The position numbers and the translations under genes were made by a program. A stretch of DNA of 64,000 bases from Undaria pinnatifida (taxonomy: Eukaryota; Sar; Phaeophyceae; Laminariales; Alariaceae), in NCBI GenBank assembly GCA_012845835.1, contig JABAKD010000027.1, positions 14,360,332-14,424,331 of the forward strand, written 5' to 3'. The notes under the pieces were generated by a model. It searched no databases. It was not told the DNA's origin and was given only the letters and a program-made list of their open reading frames with translations. How positions within the stretch are numbered: position 1 is the stretch's first letter; each line of letters begins with the position of its first letter. This document shows positions 48,801 through 56,564 of this stretch, one piece after another.

Positions 48801-51702
48801 AGTTGCCACAGCACGTGTCACGGTTATGTTCGTGGCAAACTCTGCCGTACCAACCATAGCAACTCACGGAAGTCCGCGACAATTGCCACGGCAGCTCCCG
48901 CGGAAATTGCCGTGGCACGGACGGAAACTGCCGTGGCACGGAAGTCCGCGGAAGTCCGCGGCAATTGCCACAGCAGTTCCCACGGGCGTTCAACCGCAGC
49001 AACTTCCACGGCCATCCGCGAACGCCCGCGGCCATTGCCACGGCAATCCTCCTATACGCGGGAATTATCACGAAAGTCCGCGGAAGTTAGGGTTAGGGTT
49101 AGGGTTAGGGTTATGGTAGGGTTGTTCTTATTCTGATGGGTAATGACCATGGAGCTCGTATATCTATGGGGCATCAGCGCGGACACTGCTTGGTGTGCTG
49201 GATGTAGATGGGGTGCCCGCGGGTGTTTCCGTGGGTGTCCGCGGACGCGTCCGTTGTGTCCGCGGACGAGTCCGTTGTGTCCGCGGACGTGTCCGTTGTG
49301 TCCGCGGACGTGCCCGTGGGTGTGTCCGTGGGTCTTGCCGAGGGGGGTTCCGCAGACGAATCCGTGGGTGTTCCGTGGGCGTGTCCGTGGGTGTGTCGTG
49401 GGTGTGCCGTGGGTCTTGCCGTGGGTCTTGACGTGGGTCTTGACGTGGGTGCCAGCGGGCGTGGCCGTAGGTCTTGCCGTGGGCGTTTCCGTGGACCTAT
49501 CCGTAGATGTCCGCGGACGTTTCGGTGGACACGTCCGTGGGTATTTCCGTGGACGTTTCCATGGGTGACCGCGGCTTGCCGTGGTATGCCGTGGGTACTG
49601 CCGTGTAGATTGCCGTGTAGATTGCCGTGGACCTTGCCGTGGAGATTTCCGTGGAAATTGCCATGGCTGGTGACATGGGCCCCCACGGTGTTCCGCTACT
49701 TGCCGCGGCATCCCGTGGAAGCCCGTGAAATGTCTGTGGAAACCCATGGAACGTCCGCGGTAACCCGTGTAGGGTCCGCGGTGTCCATGGAACGCCGTGA
49801 ACATGGCCGTGGAATACCGTGGAATGCCGTGGAGGTCCGTGGACGCTGCCGCGGTGCTCCGCCAAACAATAATATAATGTACATCCCTCATAAACAACGA
49901 ACACACCACCGACCGTTTCTCTGAATACGGTGCTGCGCAGCAGTATATCGTGTAGGGCCCCTGGTTACCATACAAATTTCGTCAGTACAGCAGTATTACC
50001 TTTTTTGGGTGTAGTAGAGCTGCAACACTCTAATCCACGTCTATGTGCGAGGTCCCTGTAGGTGTCCGCACGTATGATATATACGATTATGATTCAAATT
50101 GAATGCAATCTACGTACTACCCATGTATCCCATTTTGGTGCGAACCAGCTACATGCGGGACTCGCAATCGACGGTTTCAGCCGCAATACTGTACACGTTC
50201 AGATGGGCGGACAGGCAGAGAGGAAACCCCACAGACCAACGAACGGACGCCGAACGGACTGACGACGAGTTCGTATTTGATTTATGGAAGCCTCTACGCA
50301 CCCCGCTATGAAATGCCAAAACCGCAAAAACATCTTGCACGTCTTACCTATGCTCAATACCCGAGCTGCTTCCCTCCGTTCCTATCGTATCTGTCTGATA
50401 GCCCTGTTTTCTGTATGATTTCGATGTTTTTCGCTATGACAGGAGTGCCTGTTGTACACCGATGGTTCCACAGAAGAGTACTATTGCTCCGACGTGTGCA
50501 CCCCGAGCACATGTGGCGACGAAGAGGTTTGCAGCTTGGAGGAAGTGCAGTGTGTGCGTGCCCCGTGCCCGCGCGTTGCTGTCTGCACCGACCTCTGCGG
50601 TGGGATCTGCGATGACTCCCAGGTAAGAACTCATCAACGTTATTTTTCACCCCAAGACGCATGTGTCTCTGAATCATTTCTCACGTAGAGGTACCGAACA
50701 TCGCTATAGTAAGGCGAGAACTCGACCGGTTGCGCCGTCTACTGCCGTGTGCGCGTTTCAAGCGAAAATCCAAACAAAAATAAATGTCTCGTTTCTTGCG
50801 TGGATGGTGATAGTTTCCACGGAGTCGTATGACGCGCGCGACGTTTCACCTCGTTTTATGCGGGAGTTGCGTGGCATGTGTCATACAGCATTCGACGAGA
50901 CCGGCTTTAGGTGGTCCCCGTGTCGTCAACCAAGCACCCGTGACCCTTCCGGTAAGCCAGATACCAGGTACGTCATACCCTGGCTGGTGCACGAACGAAG
51001 TAAGGCGTGGACTGCGGTAGTAATCAGCACCGCGCATAATTTGACCTTTACATGGCATAGCCCAGGTTTTGCCGTGGGTCTTCATGGCAGCTGCCATGCC
51101 CCGCGCCACGTCACGTCACGGCACGACAACAAACTGCCATGGGCTTAGGGGTGGGGTTAGGGTTAGAGTTGGGAATGCCGTGGCACGACAACGGCATTCC
51201 CAGGTACCAATAACTGCCATACCATTGCTATAAAAGCCCATTCGAGGTCGTGAAAGCCCATAAACGCCCTTGTAAAGCCATGAACGCCTATAAACCGTCA
51301 TGACCCCCATGGCATCCCATGGCATTCCATTGGGAGTCAACGGAAGCGCCATGAAAGTTCATGGCAGTGCCATGGCACGCGCCTTGAGACGTCATTGTAC
51401 GCCGTGGGGACTGTCATGACACGCCATGAAAAACTCAAAGCATGAAAAAAATCCCCTGCGTCCTCCGTAATCGTTTGTAGGCGCATTGCTAAAAACGAAC
51501 GCTCTTGGTCTAACGTGTTGCCCACTTTCCGCGTGATTACGCCCAGGAATGCCTCCAGTACCAGAGGAACGAAAAGTGGTACTGCTCGGACACCTGCGCC
51601 AACAGCCCTTGTGCAGAACACGAGCAATGCACCACTAAAGTCAGAAAATGGTGCCGCTATTCGGGTTATGCGGGCTGCCCTTCGAGGCGCAGGTGCATCT
51701 AA
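31922..51702 (+). CDS. NTR/TIMP-like secreted protein with four Cys-rich modules, copy 2 (intact)
   Basis: Six exons: 31922-32073, 44160-44502, 46626-46805, 48284-48466, 50443-50622 and 51547-51702. They sum to 1194 nt, or 397 aa plus stop. All junctions are GT-AG and all phases agree. The order is signal peptide (1-23), NTR domain with N-terminal Cys-Ser-Cys (about 24-165), three 60-61 residue modules with ten cysteines each, and a 51-residue end module with eight. The NTR half resembles the inhibitory domain of TIMPs; the modules belong to no family I can name. The likely role is a secreted, heavily disulphide-bonded inhibitor or ligand of an extracellular or cell-wall protease. Intron 1 (12.1 kb) is swollen by transposable elements. 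The gene is a tandem paralogue of copy 1 and converges on the PSMD5-like gene. Confidence 0.8.
33497..33630 (-). repeat. R1 dispersed repeat fragment
   Basis: About 130 bp matching 41042-41165 almost base for base (CACTCCAGCTGTGAGATCG through ACTCCGATCGCGCGTATTAC). It is truncated after ATATAGGTCGGC. Confidence 0.85.
33982..34232 (-). repeat. Split repeat B2
   Basis: It matches B1 (35202-35453): TTACTTCCAC, AAAGATGC, GAAATGGTGGG, GCTGTCCTGCCCCCGCCC, ATATAAA, TTTCCCCTCTTGCTTACGCC, CACAAACGAAAC and TAGTGAGACGCCTCCCC. The outer end of the element is close to 33982. Confidence 0.85.
34308..34765. repeat. CCGTTTCTAACGG tandem array, 7 units with alternating spacing
   Basis: CCGTTTCTAACGGCCC starts at 34308, 34384, 34452, 34536, 34605, 34681 (variant CCTG...ACAG) and 34749. 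Spacings of 76, 68, 84, 69, 76 and 68 alternate, giving a higher-order period of about 145 bp. The intervening sequence alternates between CATATCGGG...GCTAAACGATTA and GACCACTGTG types. The array sits between repeats A2 and B2. Confidence 0.9.
34872..35197 (-). repeat. Split repeat A2
   Basis: It runs AACTTGACGACTCCCTGACG through GGTTGCCCCAACGTCAACC to CTCTTTG and matches A1 at 39351-39678 with few differences (two 1-bp indels and scattered substitutions). Confidence 0.9.
35202..35453 (-). repeat. Split repeat B1
   Basis: Direct copy of B2, adjoining A2 within about 5 bp and lying about 100 bp from the stop of the recombinase. Confidence 0.85.
35557..36751 (-). pseudogene. DIRS/Ngaro-type tyrosine recombinase, two homopolymer frameshifts
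   Basis: The N-terminal SAM-like binding domain (from about 36690) contains STRRTYEANWRMWVSW and a VGEWVEF helix. The catalytic part begins at about 36227 with LRASEL, the first active-site Arg. HSGR near 35772 followed by AARGV and KEGRWSS gives the HxxR box, and Tyr in FMVYVR near 35670 is the nucleophile. Overall length (about 390 residues) is normal for the family. The frame shifts at a T7 run near 36231 and at an 11-base G/C run near 36010; either could be a sequencing error or inactivation. It would carry out integration by Tyr-mediated strand exchange rather than DDE chemistry. Confidence 0.8.
36917..39304 (-). pseudogene. Gag-like region of the YR retroelement
   Basis: Consecutive - strand frames: 39304-38750 (Ser/Gln/Arg-rich start), 38457-38128 (Gln-rich, from CTG/CAG repeats), 37988-37653 (folded-looking, MVVWVSLREDGKAPPFDSVE), 37649-37311 (FRGKFVQCFNKDLQEW) and 37186-36917. 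The last contains C-x8-C-x9-C-x3-H in a CRDY...CLHG...CRYRH pattern, like a CCCH zinc knuckle. Frames are broken at C/G homopolymers. The position before the recombinase and the nucleic-acid-binding motif suggest Gag. No protease, RT or RNase H motif was found. Confidence 0.55.
39351..39678 (-). repeat. Split repeat A1
   Basis: Left end of the element in its own orientation; matches A2 (34872-35197) end to end. An A-rich stretch borders it at 39330-39350. Confidence 0.9.
40130..40700 (+). repeat. R1 dispersed repeat, long copy
   Basis: It shares 560 bp with 45290-45860 in the same orientation: AGCTGCCCCACACGCCCC, AAACCGTCAGATTTATCCCC, CGCTCGCTTTTGATCAAAAC, GGCCCCCACGTCCTTCAAAA, CACCGGTTATTCGACTTACA and on to ATCTCACAGCTGGAGTGT. 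Inside, an ACAGCTGTCAGATTTTGTCCCC unit and an AAACCGTCAGATTTATCCCC unit are diverged tandem copies of the same about 200-bp module, separated by C-rich tracts. Confidence 0.9.
41036..41360 (-). repeat. R1 copy in inverted orientation
   Basis: Inverse complement of 40397-40695 with very few mismatches. The two arms are about 300 bp and the spacer about 340 bp, so the pair can fold as a long hairpin. Confidence 0.9.
41381..41700 (+). mobile_element. SINE-like unit with tRNA-type promoter boxes
   Basis: GTGGCGTATCAGGTTATGC resembles an A box, and GAGTTCGAATCC, about 40 bp on, a B box. The T-stem does not pair, so this is not a functional tRNA. The stretch 41549-41645 recurs at 59063-59161 in the PSMD5-like gene (shared GACGACACCTGTG and CGGCTTG), showing that the body is dispersed. 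The AAAGG tract directly downstream could be the SINE tail. Confidence 0.5.
41738..42040. repeat. (GGAAA)n tract with an (AACGA)n block
   Basis: About 60 pentamers: first AAACG variants, then pure GGAAA, then interrupted GGAAAGAAGAACGAG blocks. The purine-only + strand leaves all + frames open with Lys/Glu/Arg translations that are not genes. Confidence 0.97.
42041..44159 (+). other. End of intron 1 of NTR copy 2
   Basis: It contains a poly-C patch (42249-42293), a (CTG)n tract (42821-42865), GACTCGA/CAGTCGA-rich stretches at 42700-42775 and 43300-43480 that look like relics of one repeat, and a hairpin at about 43705-43775. No exon was found. Confidence 0.45.
42821..42865. repeat. (CTG)n microsatellite
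   Basis: About 13 CTG/TTG triplets. It translates to poly-Cys, poly-Ala or poly-Leu in the three frames. Confidence 0.95.
44160..44502 (+). CDS. NTR copy 2, exon 2: rest of NTR domain
   Basis: The acceptor CACCGCAG/G joins exon 1 to complete an Arg codon. The exon contains VTYTVKTTTLYKAE, the TCGVSLEINEEYLLG signature, LTVGLCDLVSVWSSV and LAAGC, which give cysteines 4 to 6 of the N-TIMP pattern. Two extra cysteines (LCPGGC) follow before DDSQ. The donor CAG/GTGTGA at 44503 is phase 0; failure to splice would meet a stop at once. Identity with copy 1 exon 2 is high (GGNSAxCGV, FEPDQEG, SSVSxEDEATL shared). Confidence 0.85.
44503..46625 (+). other. Intron 2 of NTR copy 2
   Basis: 2.1 kb. It contains the complete R1 copy at 45225-45865 and C-rich tracts at about 45125-45180 and 45340-45390. 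Confidence 0.7.
45225..45865 (+). repeat. R1 dispersed repeat, longest copy
   Basis: Three diverged tandem modules of the GATAAA-CRGAT-CATTT-CCGTCAGATTTATCCCC type (at about 45250, 45410 and 45590), separated by C-runs, then the common tail GGGGAGTCGCCGACCTATAT to AGCTGGAGTGTATTTTC. It matches 40130-40700. Confidence 0.9.
46626..46805 (+). CDS. NTR copy 2, exon 3: Cys-rich module 1
   Basis: The acceptor TTAACAG precedes GAG TGC; 60 codons, phase 0 to 0, donor CAG/GTAATA. The Cys pattern is ECLVY, YYCADVC, TCGDEEVC, VQC, PCPPVAVC, FC, TC: ten cysteines. The plan resembles short disulphide modules (Kazal- or EGF-like spacing) but no known signature fits. It is about 85% identical to modules 2 and 3 at the DNA level, by eye. 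Confidence 0.85.
46806..48085 (+). other. Intron 3 of NTR copy 2, first part
   Basis: No gene seen. The open frame at 47604-48032 has no recognisable domain. Confidence 0.4.
48086..48283 (+). repeat. Relic partial duplications of the module-exon acceptor region
   Basis: GGGTTCATGACAGGTGTGCC then GTCGTACACC, and GGGTTCATGACAAGTGTG then TTGTACACCAATGG, both resemble the true acceptor GTCATGACAGGAATGCC then TTGTACGCCGGTGG at exon 4. The pieces cover the 3' splice site and about the first 30 nt of the exon and are spaced about 60 and 105 bp apart. Confidence 0.65.
48284..48466 (+). CDS. NTR copy 2, exon 4: Cys-rich module 2
   Basis: 61 codons, phase 0 to 0, acceptor CATGACAG, donor CAG/GTAAGC. 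Cysteines as in modules 1 and 3 (ECLLY, FYCADVC, TCGDEQVC, VQC, PCPPVATC), with one extra residue before the last two cysteines (DILCGGTC). Confidence 0.85.
48560..49080. repeat. CCGCGG/CCACGG-rich degenerate array, left block
   Basis: Repeated boxes GTCCGCGGAA, CAATTGCCACGGCAG, CCACGGCCATCCGCGG and CGCGGAAATTGCCGTGG. Most boxes are near-palindromic, so the array reads similarly on both strands. Long open frames on either strand are artefacts. Confidence 0.85.
49087..49110 (+). repeat. Interstitial telomere-like (TTAGGG)4
   Basis: Four perfect TTAGGG units followed by degenerate TTATGGTAGGGTTG. A shorter TTAGGGTTAG occurs at about 51156. Confidence 0.9.
49190..49870. repeat. GTCCGCGGACGTGTCCGTG-type array, right block
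   Basis: Begins with GTGTCCGCGGACG units of about 21-22 bp (49236-49320), then GTGGGTSTTGCC / CCGTGGGTGTGTC units, then CCGTGG-AT-TTGCC units to about 49870. Gradual drift along the block suggests local serial duplication. Confidence 0.85.
50443..50622 (+). CDS. NTR copy 2, exon 5: Cys-rich module 3
   Basis: 60 codons, phase 0 to 0, acceptor CTATGACAG, donor CAG/GTAAGA. Ten cysteines in the family order (ECLLY, YYCSDVC, TCGDEEVC, VQC, APCP, VC, LC, IC). Closest by eye to module 1 in sequence; its RAPCP and DDSQ also resemble the single module of copy 1. Confidence 0.85.
50623..51546 (+). other. Intron 5 of NTR copy 2
   Basis: 924 bp. The second half (about 51050-51420) is rich in CCATGG/GCCATG/CATGGC palindromic boxes, similar in style to the arrays of intron 4. 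Confidence 0.7.
51547..51702 (+). CDS. NTR copy 2, exon 6: terminal Cys-rich module and stop
   Basis: The acceptor TACGCCCAG precedes GAA TGC. 51 residues then TAA at 51700-51702. The pattern ECLQY, WYCSDTC, SPCAEHEQC, WCRYSG, GC, RC shows it is a shortened, basic relative of modules 1-3 (eight cysteines). Copy 1 has a decayed equivalent at 23195. Confidence 0.85.
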   Translation, partial: ECLQYQRNEKWYCSDTCANSPCAEHEQCTTKVRKWCRYSGYAGCPSRRRCI

Positions 51703-53515
51703 GGCCCGCCGGCTGCAGGTGCTGCTTCTTCTGCAGTACCTCGCCTGGTAAAAGTCTATCGGGTACCTCGTTATAGCCTCTCGTCCTAGAGCTAACAGTA
51801 CCCAGCCCTACGAATGCCAGTGTGTTTGATGGCGGCAGGAGAGAAAAGAAAGCCTCATGGCTTGCCCCTTTTTTGTAAGGTTCGGGCATCTCAAGATACT
51901 CTTAACACATACTACATCTCATTTGTGAGTGGGCTGATAAGTGCTAGCGTAGTGGCAGTACACGGTATGCCGTTGTGGTCAGTGTGACGGCGAACAGCGG
52001 GGCCAGCGATCTGCAACGGCGCGTCTGTACGAGTAGTACTATAGTCTATAGTCTATAGACTAGTGGTGTGTCGCAATAGGAAATCGCTTTGGTGTAATTC
52101 GTTAGGAGGCCGCCATGTTAGGCGACTGCTGATGGCACTTGGGACTGCGGGGACGCCATGTCAGGAAACCGGCAATTTCGCATCGGCTGCGGGACCACCA
52201 ATTCTGGGCGGTCCCCTAGCGCATGATTTCGGTATTATTATAGTACAGATCATCAGGTATCCTAGATATATTATTGTTAATCCATTTGCCATATGACCAT
52301 GTGTTCGTAGCATCTATTATTCGCCATGGTGTCTCGGCTGTACGTTTTCGTGTGTACGGGGGCAGAATGAGCAAGGTCGTTTGTACCGAGGATCAAGAGG
52401 GGTTGGGAGTGGGGAGGAAGTGGCTAGAGTATTGAATAGAGGTTGGCAAGGTATTCACAGGGGGGGCGTGATGGAGGCGTGTTTTGCCCGCGAACGGTTT
52501 TTGTTGTTAACAGAAAAGCGCAATATACTCGAATGCAGGGTTTGCTTCGTCCAAATAGAGACAAGCGTAAGATTCTCGAATGTACTAAGATAGAGGCCAG
52601 CTCCCATTTTTGAGAAAGCTGGTCGTTGATTGCAACTGACAGAAAGCACTGAAAACGTGGCCGTCGGGATAAATCAGCAAGTAAGTAGCAAATGGGATGG
52701 GCGGGTTTGCGGGTAGCATGGCGTTGAGGTTCATGGGTACTATTTACTTGTACGAGTAGATGGAATTGATCGGTATTATGTACCAAGTATGGCCTTTAGC
52801 TGGTCGGCACAGCAGTACCGCCAGCCACGTGCCAACAGTAGAACAGTATTGCCGTGTATCATAGTTGAGAGGTGAGTCGATATGGGGCAATCGTAACATT
52901 ACTTCCTGAATTTCTCGCTTTCCAAAATCGGATTTTGCGCGGCATCGAAAAAAGTTCCCAGGAGGTGTTAACCTAATGTTTCTTTGACGAAAGCTCCAAA
53001 TGTGTCCGATTTTCCGATGATTTAAATGCAAGTGGTTTCCATCTCAGTATGTCCGATCTACCATGCTGTACGCAGCAAATGGTTGAAGCGTGGGGGGGGG
53101 GGAATTTGTGTCGGTATATCAAATGTCCCGATTCGAAGTATTTAATTCTGCGCACCTGTCCAGCGAGATATAATCCTGGCGTGCTGGATCGCCTGGGACG
53201 TCGAAACACCTCGAACGTAATGTATCCGGTATGTACCGGTACAGCCAATAGAGTCCGAGTCGTCCCAGGCGAACGAGCTTATCGCATGAAGTAAGAAAAT
53301 ACCATCACATAATCACGGCTACCTATAGCATACGTACAGCAGCCGCAACACGAGACACGAGGCGTGCCTTGTTTTGCGTCACACCTGCGAAGCTTTCTCA
53401 TCAAAGCACGGCCCATTCGCCGAGGCCACGTCAGCGCGAGGCTGCCGCAAACGCCGGCTTTATGCAGTGGAAAGTTGGCATGGCGCCTCTGCAAAACCGA
53501 TTTCGGCACCGTGGG
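51703..53515. other. Intergenic between convergent NTR copy 2 and PSMD5-like genes
   Basis: No gene recognised. It contains a palindromic GTCTATAGTCTATAGAC at about 52040 and a G9 run at 53093. Confidence 0.4.
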
Positions 53516-53766
53516 CGCGTGCTACGATAGAGGTAGCACTTTTCGTCTGAAATGTTTTCTGAATGACGGGGCTCCTTAACCTAATCTTATCGTCGGAAAT
53601 AGGCCGTTTTGTTTTTAATGATTCTCGTCGTGTACCTAGGCCATGGTATTTTTCATCCGGTAGCAGTTTTAGTTTTCTTCAAGTCAGTTTTTGGGAAGGT
53701 CTTAAGCTCCCAAATTGAGGGAGTAGTATTAGAAAAAAAGTGGAGCACCTTCAGCGTAGCACGCGT
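53516..53766 (+). mobile_element. CGTGCTACGATAG-family MITE, best complete copy
   Basis: 251 bp. The left end CGCGTGCTACGATAGAGGT and right end GCGTAGCACGCG are inverted. The body: CTGAATGACGGGGCTCCTTA, CGTCGGAAATAGGCC, GATTCTCGTCGTGTACCTAG, GCCATG, ATCCGGTAGCAGTTTTA and GGTCTTAAGCTCCCAAATTG. No ORF. Confidence 0.85.
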
Positions 53767-54090
53767 CCGTGTGCTTTGGCGACTACTACTAACGCTGCTG
53801 CTGCTCAGCGCTGCTTTTTTTGCTGGAAACGCGAGCGAGTCAGCGGGCATATAGGGCTGCAACAAACGGAGGCGCAACTTTTAGTTCACGTCCTTCAGAT
53901 TTTTCGGGGGACGGTTCGTGCCCCTCCGAAAGAGTCGGAACATGTTTGACAAACTTGAAGCGGCGATTTGCTCAGTCTCGCGCATGCATCACCGTCCCGC
54001 CCACGCAAACCGCTTGTGTTCAAGCAGCAAGATATATTAACAAATCACGGAGGAAGGTTGTCACGACCGAAATCGCATCTCATTTATGCT

Positions 54091-54680
54091 TCACTCAAAA
54101 AGAAAAACGCTGCGTTCTTCGTTTTGGCCCGATGTGTACGGCACTCCCTGCTGTGCGCGAAGCCAAGAAACTGCGAACCTATGTGGCTGTAGCGCTCCTA
54201 CTCTTGGCCGACGCTTGATCTGTCGCGAATTGCGTTCGACTTCTGCTGGCACTACTCCGTCGATAGTCAGCGCGGATTGTCCCGGGAATGTCCGGCGCTC
54301 TGTGTGAATCCGGCCTCGGTCTGGCACACCACTGGCAACGGCGAACTGCTCGTCACTTTTGCCGTGTCTGCTCGGACAGAGTACTCAAGCTCGCGCTGTC
54401 GATACCTTCACCAGATACCGGGATCTACCCAGTTTGTCCTCCACGTGTACGCATGACGTGACGCTGCTCAGAAAGCCCATGAAAGCGGTCGGGGCTAATA
54501 AGACGACGCGCAGTGCCGTAGGGAGATAAATCGGGTTTTGGATAAGCAAATCGGATTTTGGGGGAGCAGAACGACCCACTGCTGTGATGCGTTGCTTTTG
54601 GGCGATGCGCATTCCCCCTCGCTCCCACCCTCTTGGCGGAAAGCTACCTCTCTCTACCGCCCTCATCACTGCTGTCATGA
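54091..54680 (-). other. Unidentified - strand open frames
   Basis: 54091-54327 and 54385-54768 on the - strand are open, basic and Pro/Arg-rich with no recognised domain. They could be remnants of a transposon ORF. The second runs into a MITE copy. Confidence 0.25.
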
Positions 54681-54929
54681 AGCGTGCTATGGTAGGGGTC
54701 CAGAGAAAGTTTGCCGGGGGTTTTCTGACTGACTTGGCTCTCAACTGAGGAAGAAAGCAACCCAACATCGTTAGGATGTCGTGTGTTTTGGCGTTCGATA
54801 TCTAGGATGTTGGATTACTCATCAGGGTGCGCTTTCAGCTTTTTCCAAGTTGGTGGATGGGTGAGGTGGAGAGCTCCTCTTATGTGGGGCCTACGAAAAA
54901 ATAGGTGGTACCTGTATCGTAGCACGCGT
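54681..54929 (+). mobile_element. CGTGCTACGATAG-family MITE, diverged copy
   Basis: 249 bp from AGCGTGCTATGGTAGGGGT to CCTGTATCGTAGCACGCG. The ends are inverted; the body is diverged, with the family-like GAGAGCTCCTCTTATGTG. Confidence 0.65.
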
Positions 54930-55164
54930 CTCATGCCCTACCGTTGGAACGCGAAAAGGGGCTTTCCCCCGTTGATGATGGTGAACTCTGAACACAGCGG
55001 ACTTTTCCCCAGATCTGCCACTCGAAATGGGTGTTTCATTTCGCTAACCAGAAGCGAGTACTTTCCTCCAGTTGGTAATCAAGGCGAAAGACAGCGGGGG
55101 CGTCCAAGTCACACCCCGCGCCCCCCGGTCCCGGGAGCTTTTACTTCGGCCTTAGTAGATCCCT

Positions 55165-55502
55165 GAAGCATACTACGATAGGGGTAAGAGCCTACTTTAG
55201 GGGCTACTTTTTGTGAAGCTGCATACTTGAGGAGCTCTTCACCCCACCAAAGAAACACGTTGGTGAAACATTGAAGGTGGAACCCGACTCCCATGCTCGA
55301 CGCAAAAAAATCGAACACAAACGGTATTCCGATGAGAACAGGTAGTTCCCCGGTCAACCCCTTCAGAGCTCCAAAATATCTCCCTAAACTAATTAAAAGT
55401 AAATTCTCCCCAAAAAAAGGTTTCCGGTCGTAAAGGAGTTAAGAAGCCCCCGTTAGGCAGAAACCATATGGTCCAAAAGTGGTACCTCCATCGTAGCACA
55501 CG
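55165..55502 (+). mobile_element. CGTGCTACGATAG-family element, longer variant
   Basis: From GCATACTACGATAGGGGTAA to ACCTCCATCGTAGCACACG, about 338 bp. The interior part GGTCAACCCCTTCAGAGCTCC recurs in related form at about 62515-62590 inside the PSMD5-like gene. Confidence 0.6.
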
Positions 55503-56405
55503 TCTTCAATCACGCTTTCCAATGACGGGCTCCCTCATCCCGGATTTTTACGACCCACCTTCGTCGTTGTTTCGGCTTCGGTACAAAATGCAAAGGCCAT
55601 CCCATTATTTGGAAGGGAGCGCCACATCGCGACGTTTGCGCCAAGGTATGGCGCCCTCTTCCGATTAATACGACGTCCTTGACGTCTTGGAACGAGCCCA
55701 ACGAATGGCTGAAGTTAGGTAATTCAAATCCGGAAGGGGAGAGTCCGGACTGGGAAAGGGTGGGTGGGATCTGCTAAGGCCCAAGTAAAACCTCCCGGGA
55801 CCAGAGCGGCCGGGGTGTGACTTGGGCGCCTGAGCTATCTTCCCCGCCCCTCCCCCCTTTCTCTCTGCTCTCCTCAGTGACGCTAACAATATATTAGGAC
55901 TGAAAGAGCACGGCCCGATTCCCTGAGATACTGCCTCATAGGCGGAACAGCGGCTAGGGGGGCACAAGATCATCCCTTGCACCGGTTCTGAAAATGGAGC
56001 CAGAGAGTAAGTGAGTCATCAGGAAACAACCCAGAGCCGCCCGGAAAGCCACTAAAATATGCATGGATTTACCCACAAAAATATCAAGGGAGGATCTTGC
56101 CGCTTTCGAGCGCGGACGAGCTTTCCACTGTTAGAAGTAAAACCAGAAAAAATATATCAAAAGCCCCACAAATCATATCTGTATATATAATGCCGGCGAT
56201 CGTACACGCCCTGGAATCGACGGGGGGTAGACAGCCGAGGGAAACAGCACACCGCGAAAGACAAATTGCACCACCACCCTTCCCCAAAGACGCAGTCCCA
56301 GGGGAGTTCCTTACTCTCAATCGCCGGAGTTTTTCGGGAGTCTGCTGTTACAACCGCCTGCGTCCGCTGAAGCAACACACCGCGCATGGTTGCCGCATAG
56401 ATCCG
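55503..56405. other. 3' flank of the PSMD5-like gene
   Basis: No gene recognised. It should hold the 3' UTR of the - strand gene, but no poly(A) signal can be assigned safely. Confidence 0.4.
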
Positions 56406-56564
56406 CTACTCGACCGTGGCGACGTCTCGACTTGTCGACGGAACCCAGAACGGCCCTTGCTGGAGAATGTTTCGAAAAGAGTCCAGCGCGTCCTGGCCCA
56501 AAACTCCACGATCCCGACACTGCATGACGGCCTCAACAACCGAAAACTTCCATTCCTTTGTGGC
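56406..56564 (-). CDS. PSMD5: PSMD5-like last exon and stop
   Basis: The acceptor TATGCTACGCTAG precedes GCC ACA AAG. ATKEWKFSVVEAVMQ corresponds to ASKDAKYELVKALA, and LQQGPFWVPSTSRDVATVE to the family ending LSEGPYYVKP. The stop TAG is at 56408-56406. Confidence 0.85.
   Translation of the reverse strand, partial: ATKEWKFSVVEAVMQCRDRGVLGQDALDSFRNILQQGPFWVPSTSRDVATVE

Larger units (their letters stand above)
48467..50442 (+). other. Intron 4 of NTR copy 2, GC-rich palindromic arrays
   Basis: Apart from the arrays at 48560-49080 and 49190-49870 and the telomere-like tract at 49087-49110, no further feature is seen. No exon was found. Confidence 0.5.

Noticed and set aside
48591..49975. Long open frames on both strands with His-Gly and Arg-Gly repeats
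   Set aside because: They arise from near-palindromic CCGCGG/CCACGG arrays inside intron 4.
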